Shown here piece after piece: positions 53,080 to 62,300 of a stretch of 64,000 nucleotides of DNA. Under the pieces are notes generated by a model. That model was given only the letters and a program-made list of their open reading frames with translations, did not search any database and was not told the origin of the DNA. The stretch's first letter is position 1. Each line of letters starts with the position of its first letter. This stretch comes from Caccovicinus sp051878975 (lineage in GTDB: Bacteria > Bacillota > Clostridia > Lachnospirales > Lachnospiraceae), in NCBI GenBank assembly GCA_051878975.1, contig JBJELD010000028.1:4476-68475 (forward strand), in the 5' to 3' direction. The translations under genes were made by a program, and so were the position numbers.

Positions 53080-54804
53080 ATGAGAAAAACCAAAGCTGCA
53101 ATCGCAGTTCTGACAGCTGCAGCAATGGTATTCAGCATGACCGGCTGCGGCGGTTCTTCCGCACCATCTGCTGACACCACTGCAGCTGCAGGCGCAGAAA
53201 CTTCTGCAGATGCCCAGGCTTCCACGGAAGCGGCTCCTGCTGAAGCTGTTGCTTCAGGCGAAGACCTGAACATTATGCTGGAAACACCAGTACAGTCACT
53301 GGACCCGCAGCAGGCAACCGACGGAACTTCATTTGAGGTAATCGCGGATTATACTGACGGCCTGATGCAGATGGATGCCGACGGCCAGGCAGTTCCTGCA
53401 ATCGCAGAGAGCTATGACCTGTCTGAGGACGGCAAGACCTACACCTTCCATCTTCGTGATGCAAAGTGGAGCAACGGTGAGCCGGTAACGGCGGCAGATT
53501 TCGTATTTGCATGGCAGAGAGCCGTTGATCCGGCAGTTGCCTCTGAGTATGCTTATATGTTAAGCGATATCGGTCAGGTACAGAACGCTGCAGAGATCAT
53601 TGCAGGCGAGAAGGATAAGAGCGAGCTTGGCGTAAAGGCTATTGACGATAAGACTCTGGAAGTGACCTTAAACGTACCGGTCAGCTATTTCCTGTCCTTA
53701 ATGTACTTCCCGACCTTCTATCCGGTAAATCAGGCATTCTTTGAATCCTGCGGCGATACCTTCGCTACCAGCCCGGAGACCACCCTTTCCAACGGCGCCT
53801 TCGTTCTGGATTCCTATGAGCCGGCAGCTACCGCTTTCCATCTGACCAAGAACGCGGACTACTGGGATGCAGACCGCGTACAGCTGGCCGGATTGAACTA
53901 TCAGGTTATTCAGGATTCCCAGCAGGCTCTGATGAGCTATCAGACCGGCGATCTGGATATCACTCTGGTAAATGGTGAGCAGGTGGATCAGGTTAAGGAT
54001 GACCCGGAATTTACGACCATCGGCGCCGGCTACTTATGGTATGTCAGCCCGAATATGGATGGTGTTCCGGAGCTTGCAAACTTAAATGTCCGCATGGCGA
54101 TGACCTTTGCGATCGACCGTGAGGCGATTACCGCTGACGTGCTGAAGGATGGTTCTGCACCGACCTTTACTGCTGTTCCGATGCAGTTTGCAGCAGGTCC
54201 TGACGGTTCCGATTTCTCGGAGGATCAGGAAATGTTTGCAGATGTATGTGCATATGATCCGGACAAGGCTGCAGATTTCTGGACCAAGGGTCTTGAGGAA
54301 TTAGGCATTACCGAGCTGACTCTGGACATGGTCGTGGATGCAGATGACGCACCTCAGAAGGTAGCTCAGGTATTAAAGGAGCAGTGGGAGACCACACTTC
54401 CGGGTCTGACCGTAAATCTGACGGTTGAGCCGAAGAAGCAGAGAGTAGAGGATATGCAGAACGGCAACTTCCAGTTAGGCTTAACCCGCTGGGGTCCGGA
54501 CTATGCAGATCCGATGACCTACCTTGGCATGTGGGTAACCGACAATTCCAACAACTATGGCTTCTGGAGCAATGATGAGTATGATGCAATCATTGCGGAG
54601 TGCACCACCGGCGATCTCTGCACCGATGCAGAAGGCCGCTGGGCAAGACTGTATGACGCGGAAAAGATCGTAATGGATGAGGCCGTGATCTTCCCGCTTT
54701 ATACCCAGTGCAATGCAGAAATGATGTCTTCCAAGGTTTCTGGAGTTGAGTTCCACCCGGTTGCACTTAACCGTGTTTACAAGAACACCGTTAAGGCTGA
54801 GTAA
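53080..54804 (+). CDS. oppA: Oligopeptide ABC transporter substrate-binding lipoprotein
   Basis: A 574-residue extracytoplasmic receptor. Signal peptide with lipobox SMTGC (Cys at about 23), Ala/Ser/Thr linker, then SBP family 5: LETPVQSLDPQQATDG, PAIAESYDLSEDGKTYTFHLRDAKWSNG (in parts) and the ligand-cleft region. Start at ATG 53080, with AAAAAAGGAGGATG before it; a longer frame begins inside the PPTase gene and is rejected. It is separated from oppB by a hairpin, which would let more receptor be made than permease. Confidence 0.92.
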   Translation: MRKTKAAIAVLTAAAMVFSMTGCGGSSAPSADTTAAAGAETSADAQASTEAAPAEAVASGEDLNIMLETPVQSLDPQQATDGTSFEVIADYTDGLMQMDADGQAVPAIAESYDLSEDGKTYTFHLRDAKWSNGEPVTAADFVFAWQRAVDPAVASEYAYMLSDIGQVQNAAEIIAGEKDKSELGVKAIDDKTLEVTLNVPVSYFLSLMYFPTFYPVNQAFFESCGDTFATSPETTLSNGAFVLDSYEPAATAFHLTKNADYWDADRVQLAGLNYQVIQDSQQALMSYQTGDLDITLVNGEQVDQVKDDPEFTTIGAGYLWYVSPNMDGVPELANLNVRMAMTFAIDREAITADVLKDGSAPTFTAVPMQFAAGPDGSDFSEDQEMFADVCAYDPDKAADFWTKGLEELGITELTLDMVVDADDAPQKVAQVLKEQWETTLPGLTVNLTVEPKKQRVEDMQNGNFQLGLTRWGPDYADPMTYLGMWVTDNSNNYGFWSNDEYDAIIAECTTGDLCTDAEGRWARLYDAEKIVMDEAVIFPLYTQCNAEMMSSKVSGVEFHPVALNRVYKNTVKAE

Positions 54805-54835
54805 TACAAACAAAAATTGTATTGAAACCAATTTC

Positions 54836-54868
54836 AGCCGCACTAAGGGTGACTTTAGTGCGGCTTTT
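54836..54868 (+). terminator. Intercistronic hairpin/partial terminator between oppA and oppB
   Basis: AGCCGCACTAA (54836-54846) pairs with TTAGTGCGGCT (54855-54865), followed by TTTT. It lies 20 bases before the oppB start; typical of attenuated read-through from a binding-protein gene to its permeases. Confidence 0.75.
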
Positions 54869-54887
54869 CAACGCAAGGAGGCAAAAG

Positions 54888-55823
54888 GTGAAGAAATATA
54901 CTCTTAAGCGAATAATAACCGCTCTCTTTACGCTTTTGGCAATCCTGCTGGTGCTGTTTATCCTGATGCAGCTGATGCCAGGTTCCCCATTCAACGATGA
55001 GAAATTAAACAATGACCAGCGTATGGCCCTGTATGCAAAGTATGGGCTGGATCAGCCAGTAGTCGTACAATTCTTTAAATATGTTGGAAACATGCTGAAA
55101 GGCGATTTCGGAGTCAGCTACAATATCTCAAAGAATACGCCGATCTCCCAGCTGATTCAGACCAGACTTCCTGTTTCCATCCGGATCGGCGGCTGTGCAG
55201 TTGCCATCGGCGCTGTGCTGGGACTGATTCTGGGGCTGATTGCTGCACTGAAGCATGACACGATCTGGGATTCTCTGGCAACGGTGATCTCAGTAATCGG
55301 TGTGTCGGTGCCCTCCTACGTGTTTGCGCTGGCCTTAAGCTATACGCTTGGATTCAAGCTGAAGTGGTTCCCCATGCTTTATACGGCCAAGGCGGCGACC
55401 AGCTCCAGCGTTCTGCCCAGTATCTCCCTCTCCATGTTTACCATGGCCAGCATTGCCCGGTTTACCCGAAGCGAGATGCTGGAGGTTCTGGGAAGCGATT
55501 ACATGCTGCTGGCAGAGAGCAAGGGGATTTCCGGCGCGGCACTGATCTTTAAGCATGCGCTGCGGAACGCGCTGATTCCGATCATTACGGTGCTGGCACC
55601 GCTGATCGTGGATCTGATGACCGGTTCTCTGGTGGTAGAAAAAATTTTCTCGATTCCGGGTGTAGGAAGCCTTCTGGTAACGGCGATTCAGTCCAATGAC
55701 TACAACGTGGTCATTGCTTTAAGCTTTATCTACTCGGCCATGTATATCGGAATCATGCTGGTGGTGGATATCCTTTACGGAATCATTGATCCGAGAATCC
55801 GTCTGACAAAGGAGAGTGACTGA
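54888..55823 (+). CDS. oppB: Oligopeptide ABC transporter permease OppB
   Basis: A 311-residue inner-membrane permease with six spans. YTLKRIITALFTLLAILLVL opening, FGVSYNISKNTPISQLI, the EAA loop DYMLLAESKGISGAALIFKHALRNALIPI (in parts) and the GSLVVEKIFSIPGVG ending. GTG 54888 is chosen because AAGGAGG precedes it; the frame from 54822 runs through the hairpin and is unlikely. Confidence 0.92.
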   Translation: MKKYTLKRIITALFTLLAILLVLFILMQLMPGSPFNDEKLNNDQRMALYAKYGLDQPVVVQFFKYVGNMLKGDFGVSYNISKNTPISQLIQTRLPVSIRIGGCAVAIGAVLGLILGLIAALKHDTIWDSLATVISVIGVSVPSYVFALALSYTLGFKLKWFPMLYTAKAATSSSVLPSISLSMFTMASIARFTRSEMLEVLGSDYMLLAESKGISGAALIFKHALRNALIPIITVLAPLIVDLMTGSLVVEKIFSIPGVGSLLVTAIQSNDYNVVIALSFIYSAMYIGIMLVVDILYGIIDPRIRLTKESD

Positions 55824-55824
55824 T

Positions 55825-56898
55825 ATGCGGATGAAAAAGAGAAGAGAAGCAGCTGCTGCAGCGGAGGCGGCAGTTTACGTACCAGTCGCCGGTGACTTCT
55901 GCCTGAAGGACAATGCAGGCGAGATCGCCATTGATACCAACTTTGCCGCTCAGAGCTTCTGGAAAGATGTGCTGATCCGGTATTTCCGCAAAATCAGCGC
56001 CGTGATCGGACTGGTGCTGATTATTCTGATTTCGATCATGGCTGTGATCGGACCGGGTATGAATGAATATACCTACTCGGCTCAGACGCTGAGTCAGAAG
56101 AACTTTGCGCCGAGAGTCAAGGTGCTGGAAAAATACGGTATTTTTGATGGAAGCGAGACCATGAGTACGACCTCCGGTTCCAAGGAGATCAATTATTACA
56201 AGGAAAAAGGACTGGATGATGTGTATTACTGGTTCGGAAGTGACAACTTCGGACGTGATATCTGGACCCGTACCTGGTCCGGTGCACGGGTATCTCTGAT
56301 CATTGCAGTCGCGGCGGCCATCATTGATATGGTGATCGGCATGAGCTACGGTCTGATTTCCGGATATTTCGGCGGAAAGGTCGACATGATCATGCAGCGT
56401 TTCCTGGAGGTGGCAAACGGAATCCCCAGGCTGGTGATTGTGACGCTGCTTCTTCTGGTACTGCAGCCGGGCATGATTACGATCATTTTTGCGCTGATGC
56501 TGACCGAGTGGGTGGGCATGAGCCGGATTGCCAGAGCAGAGATGCTGAAATTAAAGGAGCAGGAGTTTGTGCTGGCTTCCCGGACCTTGGGAGCAGGCAG
56601 CTTCTTTATCATTTTCCGTGAGGTTTTGCCGAACATTATCGGCCCGATCATCACACAGGTAATGTTTTCTATCCCGACGGCAATCTTTACCGAGGCGTTC
56701 TTAAGCTTTGTCGGACTTGGTATTCCGGTTCCCCAGTGTTCGCTCGGTTCTCTGATTTCCGAAGGCTTTAACAGCTTTACTACCCATCCGTATCAGATTA
56801 TTCCGCCGATCCTGGTCATGGCGCTTCTGATGCTCAGCTTTAACCTGGTTGCGGACGGACTGCGTGAAGCACTTGATCCGAAAATGAAAGAAATGTGA
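55825..56898 (+). CDS. oppC: Oligopeptide ABC transporter permease OppC
   Basis: A 357-residue permease with an N-terminal cytoplasmic extension of about 50 residues, the usual first span (ISAVIGLVLIILISIMAVI), HWFGSDNFGRDIWTRTW-type start of the transport domain and the EAA loop EFVLASRTLGAGSFFIIFREVLP. ATG 55825 is favoured over GTG 55816 because of spacing to AAGGAGAG. Starts next to the oppB stop. Confidence 0.92.
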   Translation: MRMKKRREAAAAAEAAVYVPVAGDFCLKDNAGEIAIDTNFAAQSFWKDVLIRYFRKISAVIGLVLIILISIMAVIGPGMNEYTYSAQTLSQKNFAPRVKVLEKYGIFDGSETMSTTSGSKEINYYKEKGLDDVYYWFGSDNFGRDIWTRTWSGARVSLIIAVAAAIIDMVIGMSYGLISGYFGGKVDMIMQRFLEVANGIPRLVIVTLLLLVLQPGMITIIFALMLTEWVGMSRIARAEMLKLKEQEFVLASRTLGAGSFFIIFREVLPNIIGPIITQVMFSIPTAIFTEAFLSFVGLGIPVPQCSLGSLISEGFNSFTTHPYQIIPPILVMALLMLSFNLVADGLREALDPKMKEM

Positions 56899-56909
56899 GG
56901 TGACAGACA

Positions 56910-58004
56910 ATGGCAGAGTCAAAAGAAAAAATTCTTCAGATCCGGGATCTGGACATCACCTTTAAGACGACGGCCGGCCTGGTTCATGCCATCCGCGGCG
57001 TGAACATTGACCTGTTTAAGGGAGAGACCGTTGCCATCGTAGGCGAATCCGGCTCCGGCAAGTCTGTTACCATGAAGGCGGCCATGGGCATTCTGGCCTC
57101 CAATGCTGCGGTAAATAAGGGAACCATCGAATTTTGCTATCATCATGAGGACGGTACGCCGGAGACGGTGGATATTCTGACGAAGGACAAGAAATGGATC
57201 CGCCGGCACATCAACGGCAAGCGTATTGCCATGGTGTTTCAGGATCCTATGACCAGCCTGGATCCAACCATGCCGATCGGTAAGCAGATTATGGAAGGCA
57301 TGATCTGGCATTTCAAGACGCCGAAGAAGGAGGCCTGGAATCGGGCGGTGGAGCTTTTAAAGGAGGTTGGAATCGAGGATGCGGAGAAGCGGATGAAAAA
57401 CTATCCGCATCAGCTTTCCGGCGGTATGCGCCAGAGAGTCGTGATTGCAATTGCACTGGCCTGTAATCCGGATCTGCTGATTTGTGATGAGCCGACGACC
57501 GCGCTGGATGTGACCATTCAGGCCAAGATCATTGAGCTGATCCGGAGAGTGCAGAAGGAGAGAGGCATTTCCGTCATCTATATTACGCATGATCTTGGCG
57601 TGGTTGCAAAGGTGGCCGATTACGTCAACGTGATGTATGCCGGAAAGATCGTAGAAAAAGGAACGATCAATGAGATCTTTTACGATCCGCGCCATCCTTA
57701 CACCTGGGGCCTGCTTTCGGCAATGCCGGATCTGGATACGGATGATGAGCGCCTGTATACCATCCCCGGTTCTCCGCCAAACCTGCTGCATGAGAAGACC
57801 GGAGATGCGTTTGCACCGCGCAACCGGTATGCGCTGGAGGTGGATGACAAGGCGGAGCCGCCGATGTTTCCGATTACCGATACGCACTACGCAGCTACCT
57901 GGCTTCTGGATCCGAGAGCACCGAAGGTAGAGATGCCGGAGGAGCTGAAGGCGCGGATCGAGCGAATGAAGAAGGAGGCAAAGGGCTATGGCAGTGAATT
58001 ATAA
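56910..58004 (+). CDS. oppD: Oligopeptide ABC transporter ATPase OppD
   Basis: A 364-residue ATPase. Walker A GESGSGKSVTM, Q-loop VFQDPMTSLDPTMPIG, signature LSGGMRQRVVIAIALACNP, Walker B LLICDEPTTALDV and an oligopeptide/dipeptide C-terminal extension. Overlaps oppF by 17 bases. Confidence 0.93.
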   Translation: MAESKEKILQIRDLDITFKTTAGLVHAIRGVNIDLFKGETVAIVGESGSGKSVTMKAAMGILASNAAVNKGTIEFCYHHEDGTPETVDILTKDKKWIRRHINGKRIAMVFQDPMTSLDPTMPIGKQIMEGMIWHFKTPKKEAWNRAVELLKEVGIEDAEKRMKNYPHQLSGGMRQRVVIAIALACNPDLLICDEPTTALDVTIQAKIIELIRRVQKERGISVIYITHDLGVVAKVADYVNVMYAGKIVEKGTINEIFYDPRHPYTWGLLSAMPDLDTDDERLYTIPGSPPNLLHEKTGDAFAPRNRYALEVDDKAEPPMFPITDTHYAATWLLDPRAPKVEMPEELKARIERMKKEAKGYGSEL

Positions 58005-58935
58005 TGCAGAACCGATCCTGACCGTGGAAGGGCTGAAGCAGTATTTTAAAATCAGCAGCAGCTACACGGTAAAAGCTGTGGAAAATGTATCCTTTCAGAT
58101 CTATCCGGGCGAAACCTACGGGCTGGTGGGAGAATCCGGTTCCGGAAAGTCCACAATCGGAAGAAGCATCATCCGCCTTTACAATCCGACGGCCGGAACC
58201 ATCCGGTTCAACGGAATGGACATCAGCGGCCGGATGAGCAAATCTGACAGCAATGCGCTGCGCACCCAGATGCAGATGATCTTTCAGGACCCGATGGCTT
58301 CCCTGAATCCGCGAAAAAAAGTGGAGGATATCATCGGCGAGGGCCTGGACATTCATCATATGTGCAAAAGTGCGGCTGAGCGGGACGAAAAGGTGAAGAA
58401 TATCCTGAAAAAAGTAGGACTTGCTCCGGAACATGCCAGCCGTTATCCCCATCAGTTTTCCGGCGGCCAGCGCCAGAGAGTCGGCATTGCCCGGGCACTG
58501 ATTATGAATCCGAAGCTGATCATTGCAGATGAATGCATTTCCGCGCTGGATGTTTCCATTCAGGCACAGGTGGTGAATCTGATGAAGGATATCCAGGAAG
58601 AAACCGGAACCGCCTATCTGTTCATTGCCCACGATCTGTCTATGGTCAAGTATATTTCTGACCGGATCGGTGTGCTTCACCTGGGCCATCTTCTGGAAAC
58701 CGGAACTACAGACGAAATTTTCGAACATCCGGTACACCCTTATACCAGAAGCCTTCTCTCCGCAATTCCGGCTCCGAACCCGGTGGTGGAGAAGAACCGG
58801 GTGGCAGAAAGCTATGATTACCGGACTTCCGGAATGGACTATAACAAGGGAACCTATCATCTGGTGGAGGGAACCCATTATGTAAAATGTACCGATGAAG
58901 AGCTGGCGGAGTGGAGCCGCAAAGAAAAAAGATAA
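57988..58935 (+). CDS. oppF: Oligopeptide ABC transporter ATPase OppF
   Basis: A 315-residue ATPase partner of OppD. Walker A GESGSGKSTIGRSI, Q-loop IFQDPMASLNPRKKV, signature FSGGQRQRVGIARAL, Walker B LIIADECISALDV and a cysteine-containing tail (HYVKC) that in related proteins can take part in an iron-sulfur site, though only one such Cys is visible. Last gene of the operon. Confidence 0.93.
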   Translation: MAVNYNAEPILTVEGLKQYFKISSSYTVKAVENVSFQIYPGETYGLVGESGSGKSTIGRSIIRLYNPTAGTIRFNGMDISGRMSKSDSNALRTQMQMIFQDPMASLNPRKKVEDIIGEGLDIHHMCKSAAERDEKVKNILKKVGLAPEHASRYPHQFSGGQRQRVGIARALIMNPKLIIADECISALDVSIQAQVVNLMKDIQEETGTAYLFIAHDLSMVKYISDRIGVLHLGHLLETGTTDEIFEHPVHPYTRSLLSAIPAPNPVVEKNRVAESYDYRTSGMDYNKGTYHLVEGTHYVKCTDEELAEWSRKEKR

Positions 58936-58948
58936 CCGATGATATTTG

Positions 58949-58982
58949 AACACCTCATGGAATTTTTCCATGAGGTGTTTTA
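58949..58982 (+). terminator. Terminator after oppF
   Basis: Perfect 14-base arms AACACCTCATGGAA / TTCCATGAGGTGTT (58949-58962 and 58966-58979) with a three-base loop and T-run. Confidence 0.9.
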
Positions 58983-59063
58983 TAATAGAAAATAAAGCAG
59001 AAAAAAAGAAACGGATGGAAAAACGGAAAAATGAAACTGCTTGTGGAAAAATACGGAGGCAGC

Positions 59064-59120
59064 ATGAGTATAAACTATGAACAGGGAGTATTTTCGCTGG
59101 TAATTTCCTTTTTCAGCTGA
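59064..59120 (+). CDS. Small hydrophobic leader-like ORF before the pectinase gene
   Basis: ATG 59064 with GGAGG (59055-59059) opens an 18-residue frame (SINYEQGVFSLVISFFS after Met); an in-frame ATG at 59031 would make 29 residues. The TGA (59118-59120) lies inside the 5' arm of the next hairpin. A TATAAT at 58981-58986 could be its -10. May be a leader peptide controlling read-through, or chance. The rest of 58936-59308 holds two terminators and a promoter but no larger gene. Confidence 0.4.
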   Translation: MSINYEQGVFSLVISFFS

Positions 59121-59162
59121 CGGGCAGATGAGCAGTCATCGGCCTGTCAGCGTTTTTTTTTG
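59117..59162 (+). terminator. Hairpin terminator/attenuator upstream of the pectinase gene
   Basis: CTGACGGGC-A-GATGA (from 59117) pairs with TCATC-G-GCCTGTCAG (ending 59150), then CG and a long T-run. It immediately follows a small ORF, and the next promoter lies 100 bases on. Confidence 0.75.
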
Positions 59163-59257
59163 ACAGAAAACACAAAATGAAATAGGGGGAAATTGTACAA
59201 TTCAGCAGGGAATTTTTTGTAAGAATAAACAAATATTATAAAAATGTACATTTTTTG

Positions 59258-59285
59258 TTGAAAAATTTTACAAATATTGTATGAT
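59258..59285 (+). promoter_or_regulatory. Promoter for the CE8-PL9 gene
   Basis: TTGAAA (59258-59263), 16-base spacer, TATGAT (59280-59285) in very AT-rich DNA. The ATG at 59309 follows AAAGGAGGCG. Confidence 0.65.
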
Positions 59286-59308
59286 GAGTACAAAGGAGGC
59301 GAAAAAAT

Positions 59309-62300
59309 ATGAAAGTTTCAAAGAAAATGTTTAGGAAAATGCGCTGCTCAATGGCCGTTCTGCTGACCATTGTGTTGGCTGCAGGAAACCTGACGGGAAT
59401 TTCCGGAAGTGCTCTTGCAGCTATGGGCGGCAGCGGGAAGCTGGCTTCTGCTTCTGATGCTTCGGAAGATTCCGGGGAAGAAAGTTCGAAAGAATCCGCT
59501 TCTCCGTCCGATGCCGGTTCCTCCGGTGCATCGGGCAGCATTTCCTCCGGCTCGTCGGGGGGCTCTTCGTCCGGCGCATCGGGCGGTTCGGTTGTTCGTC
59601 AGAGGACCGCAACACCGTCGGTTGCTTTGCTTGACCTGGAGGACGAGGAAGAAGGCGAGCCATTCGAGATCTGGTTTAACGAAGACGGAAAAACTTCTGT
59701 AAAAAAGGGGATGCAGCAGGAGAATCCGTATGTGTATTCCATGAGCGACATGGCAGCAAAGACCAACTCGATTACCTATAATGGAGAGAAGTATTATACG
59801 GTTCAGGGTTCGGTTAATCCGCAACCGGTGAACAAAATTCCGCTGGACGGCGATGCGGCGATGTATGTGATTGCACCGGATGACGGCACGATCACTTTTT
59901 ACGGAATCTGCAGTGCAGGCAAAACCTTCTACATGAGCGTAGCGGAGTCGATCGAAGAAACCACCGCTGAAAATGAGGTAGTTGCTTCTGGTGACGGCGG
60001 CGAGCTTGTCCGTACCGTTTCTGTGGAAAAAGGCAATGTGGTATATACTTACTGTACTGGTTCCAAGCTGCAGTTTGCAGGCTTCGTTTATGAGCTTCCC
60101 AAGGTGGCCACAACGATCCCGCTGACCCTGGAAGGCGAAGAACTGGGAGAAGCGAAGATCACTTTCTCCAACGGCATTACCGATGACGTGACGGTCGGCG
60201 CCGACGCAGAAGAGATTACGCTGACGACCGGCTATGTGTACACCGTTACCATTGACAGCCCGCAGCTGATCATTGATCTGGAAGAGGTTGATCTGACCGA
60301 ATCCACTCCGGATTCCATCACGATTCAGGTATCACCGGCTCCGGTTCATTCGGTTTCCGGTTCCATTCAGGGACTTCCGGAGGGGGTGACGGTTGAGAAG
60401 CTGGTTTATACCGATGCCGGCGGAGCAGCGGTTGAGGCAGAGGTAACTGACGGTGCTTACACGGTTGAGCTGAAAAACGGAACCTATACGGCCTCTGCAG
60501 ATGTGAGCGACAGCAGCTACGAGGTTTATGATCATGTAGAGGTAACCGGAATTGAGGGTGAAGCGATCAGCAATGACGTCTGGTTCTATGGTCCGGAAAC
60601 CGTCTATTCTTCGGAATATCAGGCGAAGCTCCTGGTAGGAAGCAGGGCGGGCTGTGATTACCCGACCATCCGTGAAGCGGTAGCGGCTGCAGCAGCCATG
60701 GACCGCGAAGAGGACGACGATGTAACCATCGTGCTGTGTGATGATGATTATTTCGAGCAGGTTATCATTAATACACCGAATATCAAACTGGAAGCCGCCG
60801 AGGGTGTGGAACCGACGATCCGCTGGTATTACGGCATCGGTTACAAATATTACAGCATCGGCAGCAACGGTTACTTTGATCAGAAAGCGGCTAATGATCA
60901 GTTTGAAAAGAACTTTGCAGTGAAGTGGGGGGCCACGGTTAACTTACAGAGCAAGGCAGCCGGCTTCAGCGCAGAAGGCATTCAGTTTATCAATACCTTT
61001 AATCAGTATGTCACCGACGAAGAGATCGAAGACGGCGCAGAGGTGATTACTGCGGAAGAATACGGTCAGAGCGTATCCGGATCCCTGGGGGATCGTATCA
61101 GTACCGATCTGGATGTGGCAGATACCAAAAATGTAGAGCGTGCAGCGGCACTGGTATGCGATGCTGATCAGGCGGAATTTTATCAGTGTACTTTCTTAAG
61201 CAGCCAGGATACTTTATATACCGGTACCGGCAGACAGTATTACCGCGACTGTACGATTATCGGTCAGACGGACTATATCTTCGGCAACACCGGAACGAAG
61301 TGTATCTTCGACAACTGTGAACTGCGGTGGCTTGGTTATACCGGCGGCAGCAGCAAGGCCGGGTACATTACCGCAACCCGCGGCGATTATCTGTTCCGCG
61401 GCTGTACAGTTACTGCAAATGATGCAGACGGCTACCAGGTAACGCCGGGTTATTTCGGACGTCCGTGGGGGACTGCAGCAGCGGTAACGTTTATCGCAAC
61501 GGCCATTGAAGACGGAACCATGAATCCGGACGGCTGGTATGAAATGAGCGGTGTGAAGCCGGAGAATGCAACCTTCCGTGAATACGGAAACTACATTCTG
61601 AATCCGGAATATGCGGCAGATCAGTCCAATTTCTTCTACACCAGCTATTCCACCTCCGACCTGACCTTCCGTCTGAGCAAGGCAGAAGCAGAAGCACTGG
61701 CCGGAACGGATGGACTGGATGATTACCTGGTCGGCTGGGTGCCGGAATTTTTGCTTGCCGTGCCGATTGATCTTTCCGGTGTAGATGGCTGGAGCAGCGG
61801 TGACACAGAAAAGGTATGGAAGTTTACTTATTTCGGAGCTTCCTCTTCCGCATCGGTCAACACCATCGGAGAAGGATCCGCCATTGATGGTACGGTTGTT
61901 CTGAATTCCTGTACCTACAATGCAGAAGGCAGCATAGACAAGAAGGGCGGAAAGTTCGTTGCTGACTCGCCTGCGGACGGTATCAGCTTGTACTATACCA
62001 CCATTAATCCGGCAGAAGAGAATTTCCGTCTGCAGGCGGATGTAACCATTGACTACATGAATCCTGCACCGGATGGCCAGGAAGGCTTCGCAGTGATGAT
62101 CCGTGATATGATCGGCAATCATGGCGAAACAGCCAGCTTTTTATCCAACCTGGTATCGGTTACGGCCACCAAGCTTCCGAGCGATGCCATGAACGGCGCG
62201 GCCGAGGTCAAAGATATGATCGGTGTGCGTGACTACACCGGTATCCGGAATCCGGCAAATCTGGATGATGCTCCTGACTATAAGGTTTACCGTCAGGGCT

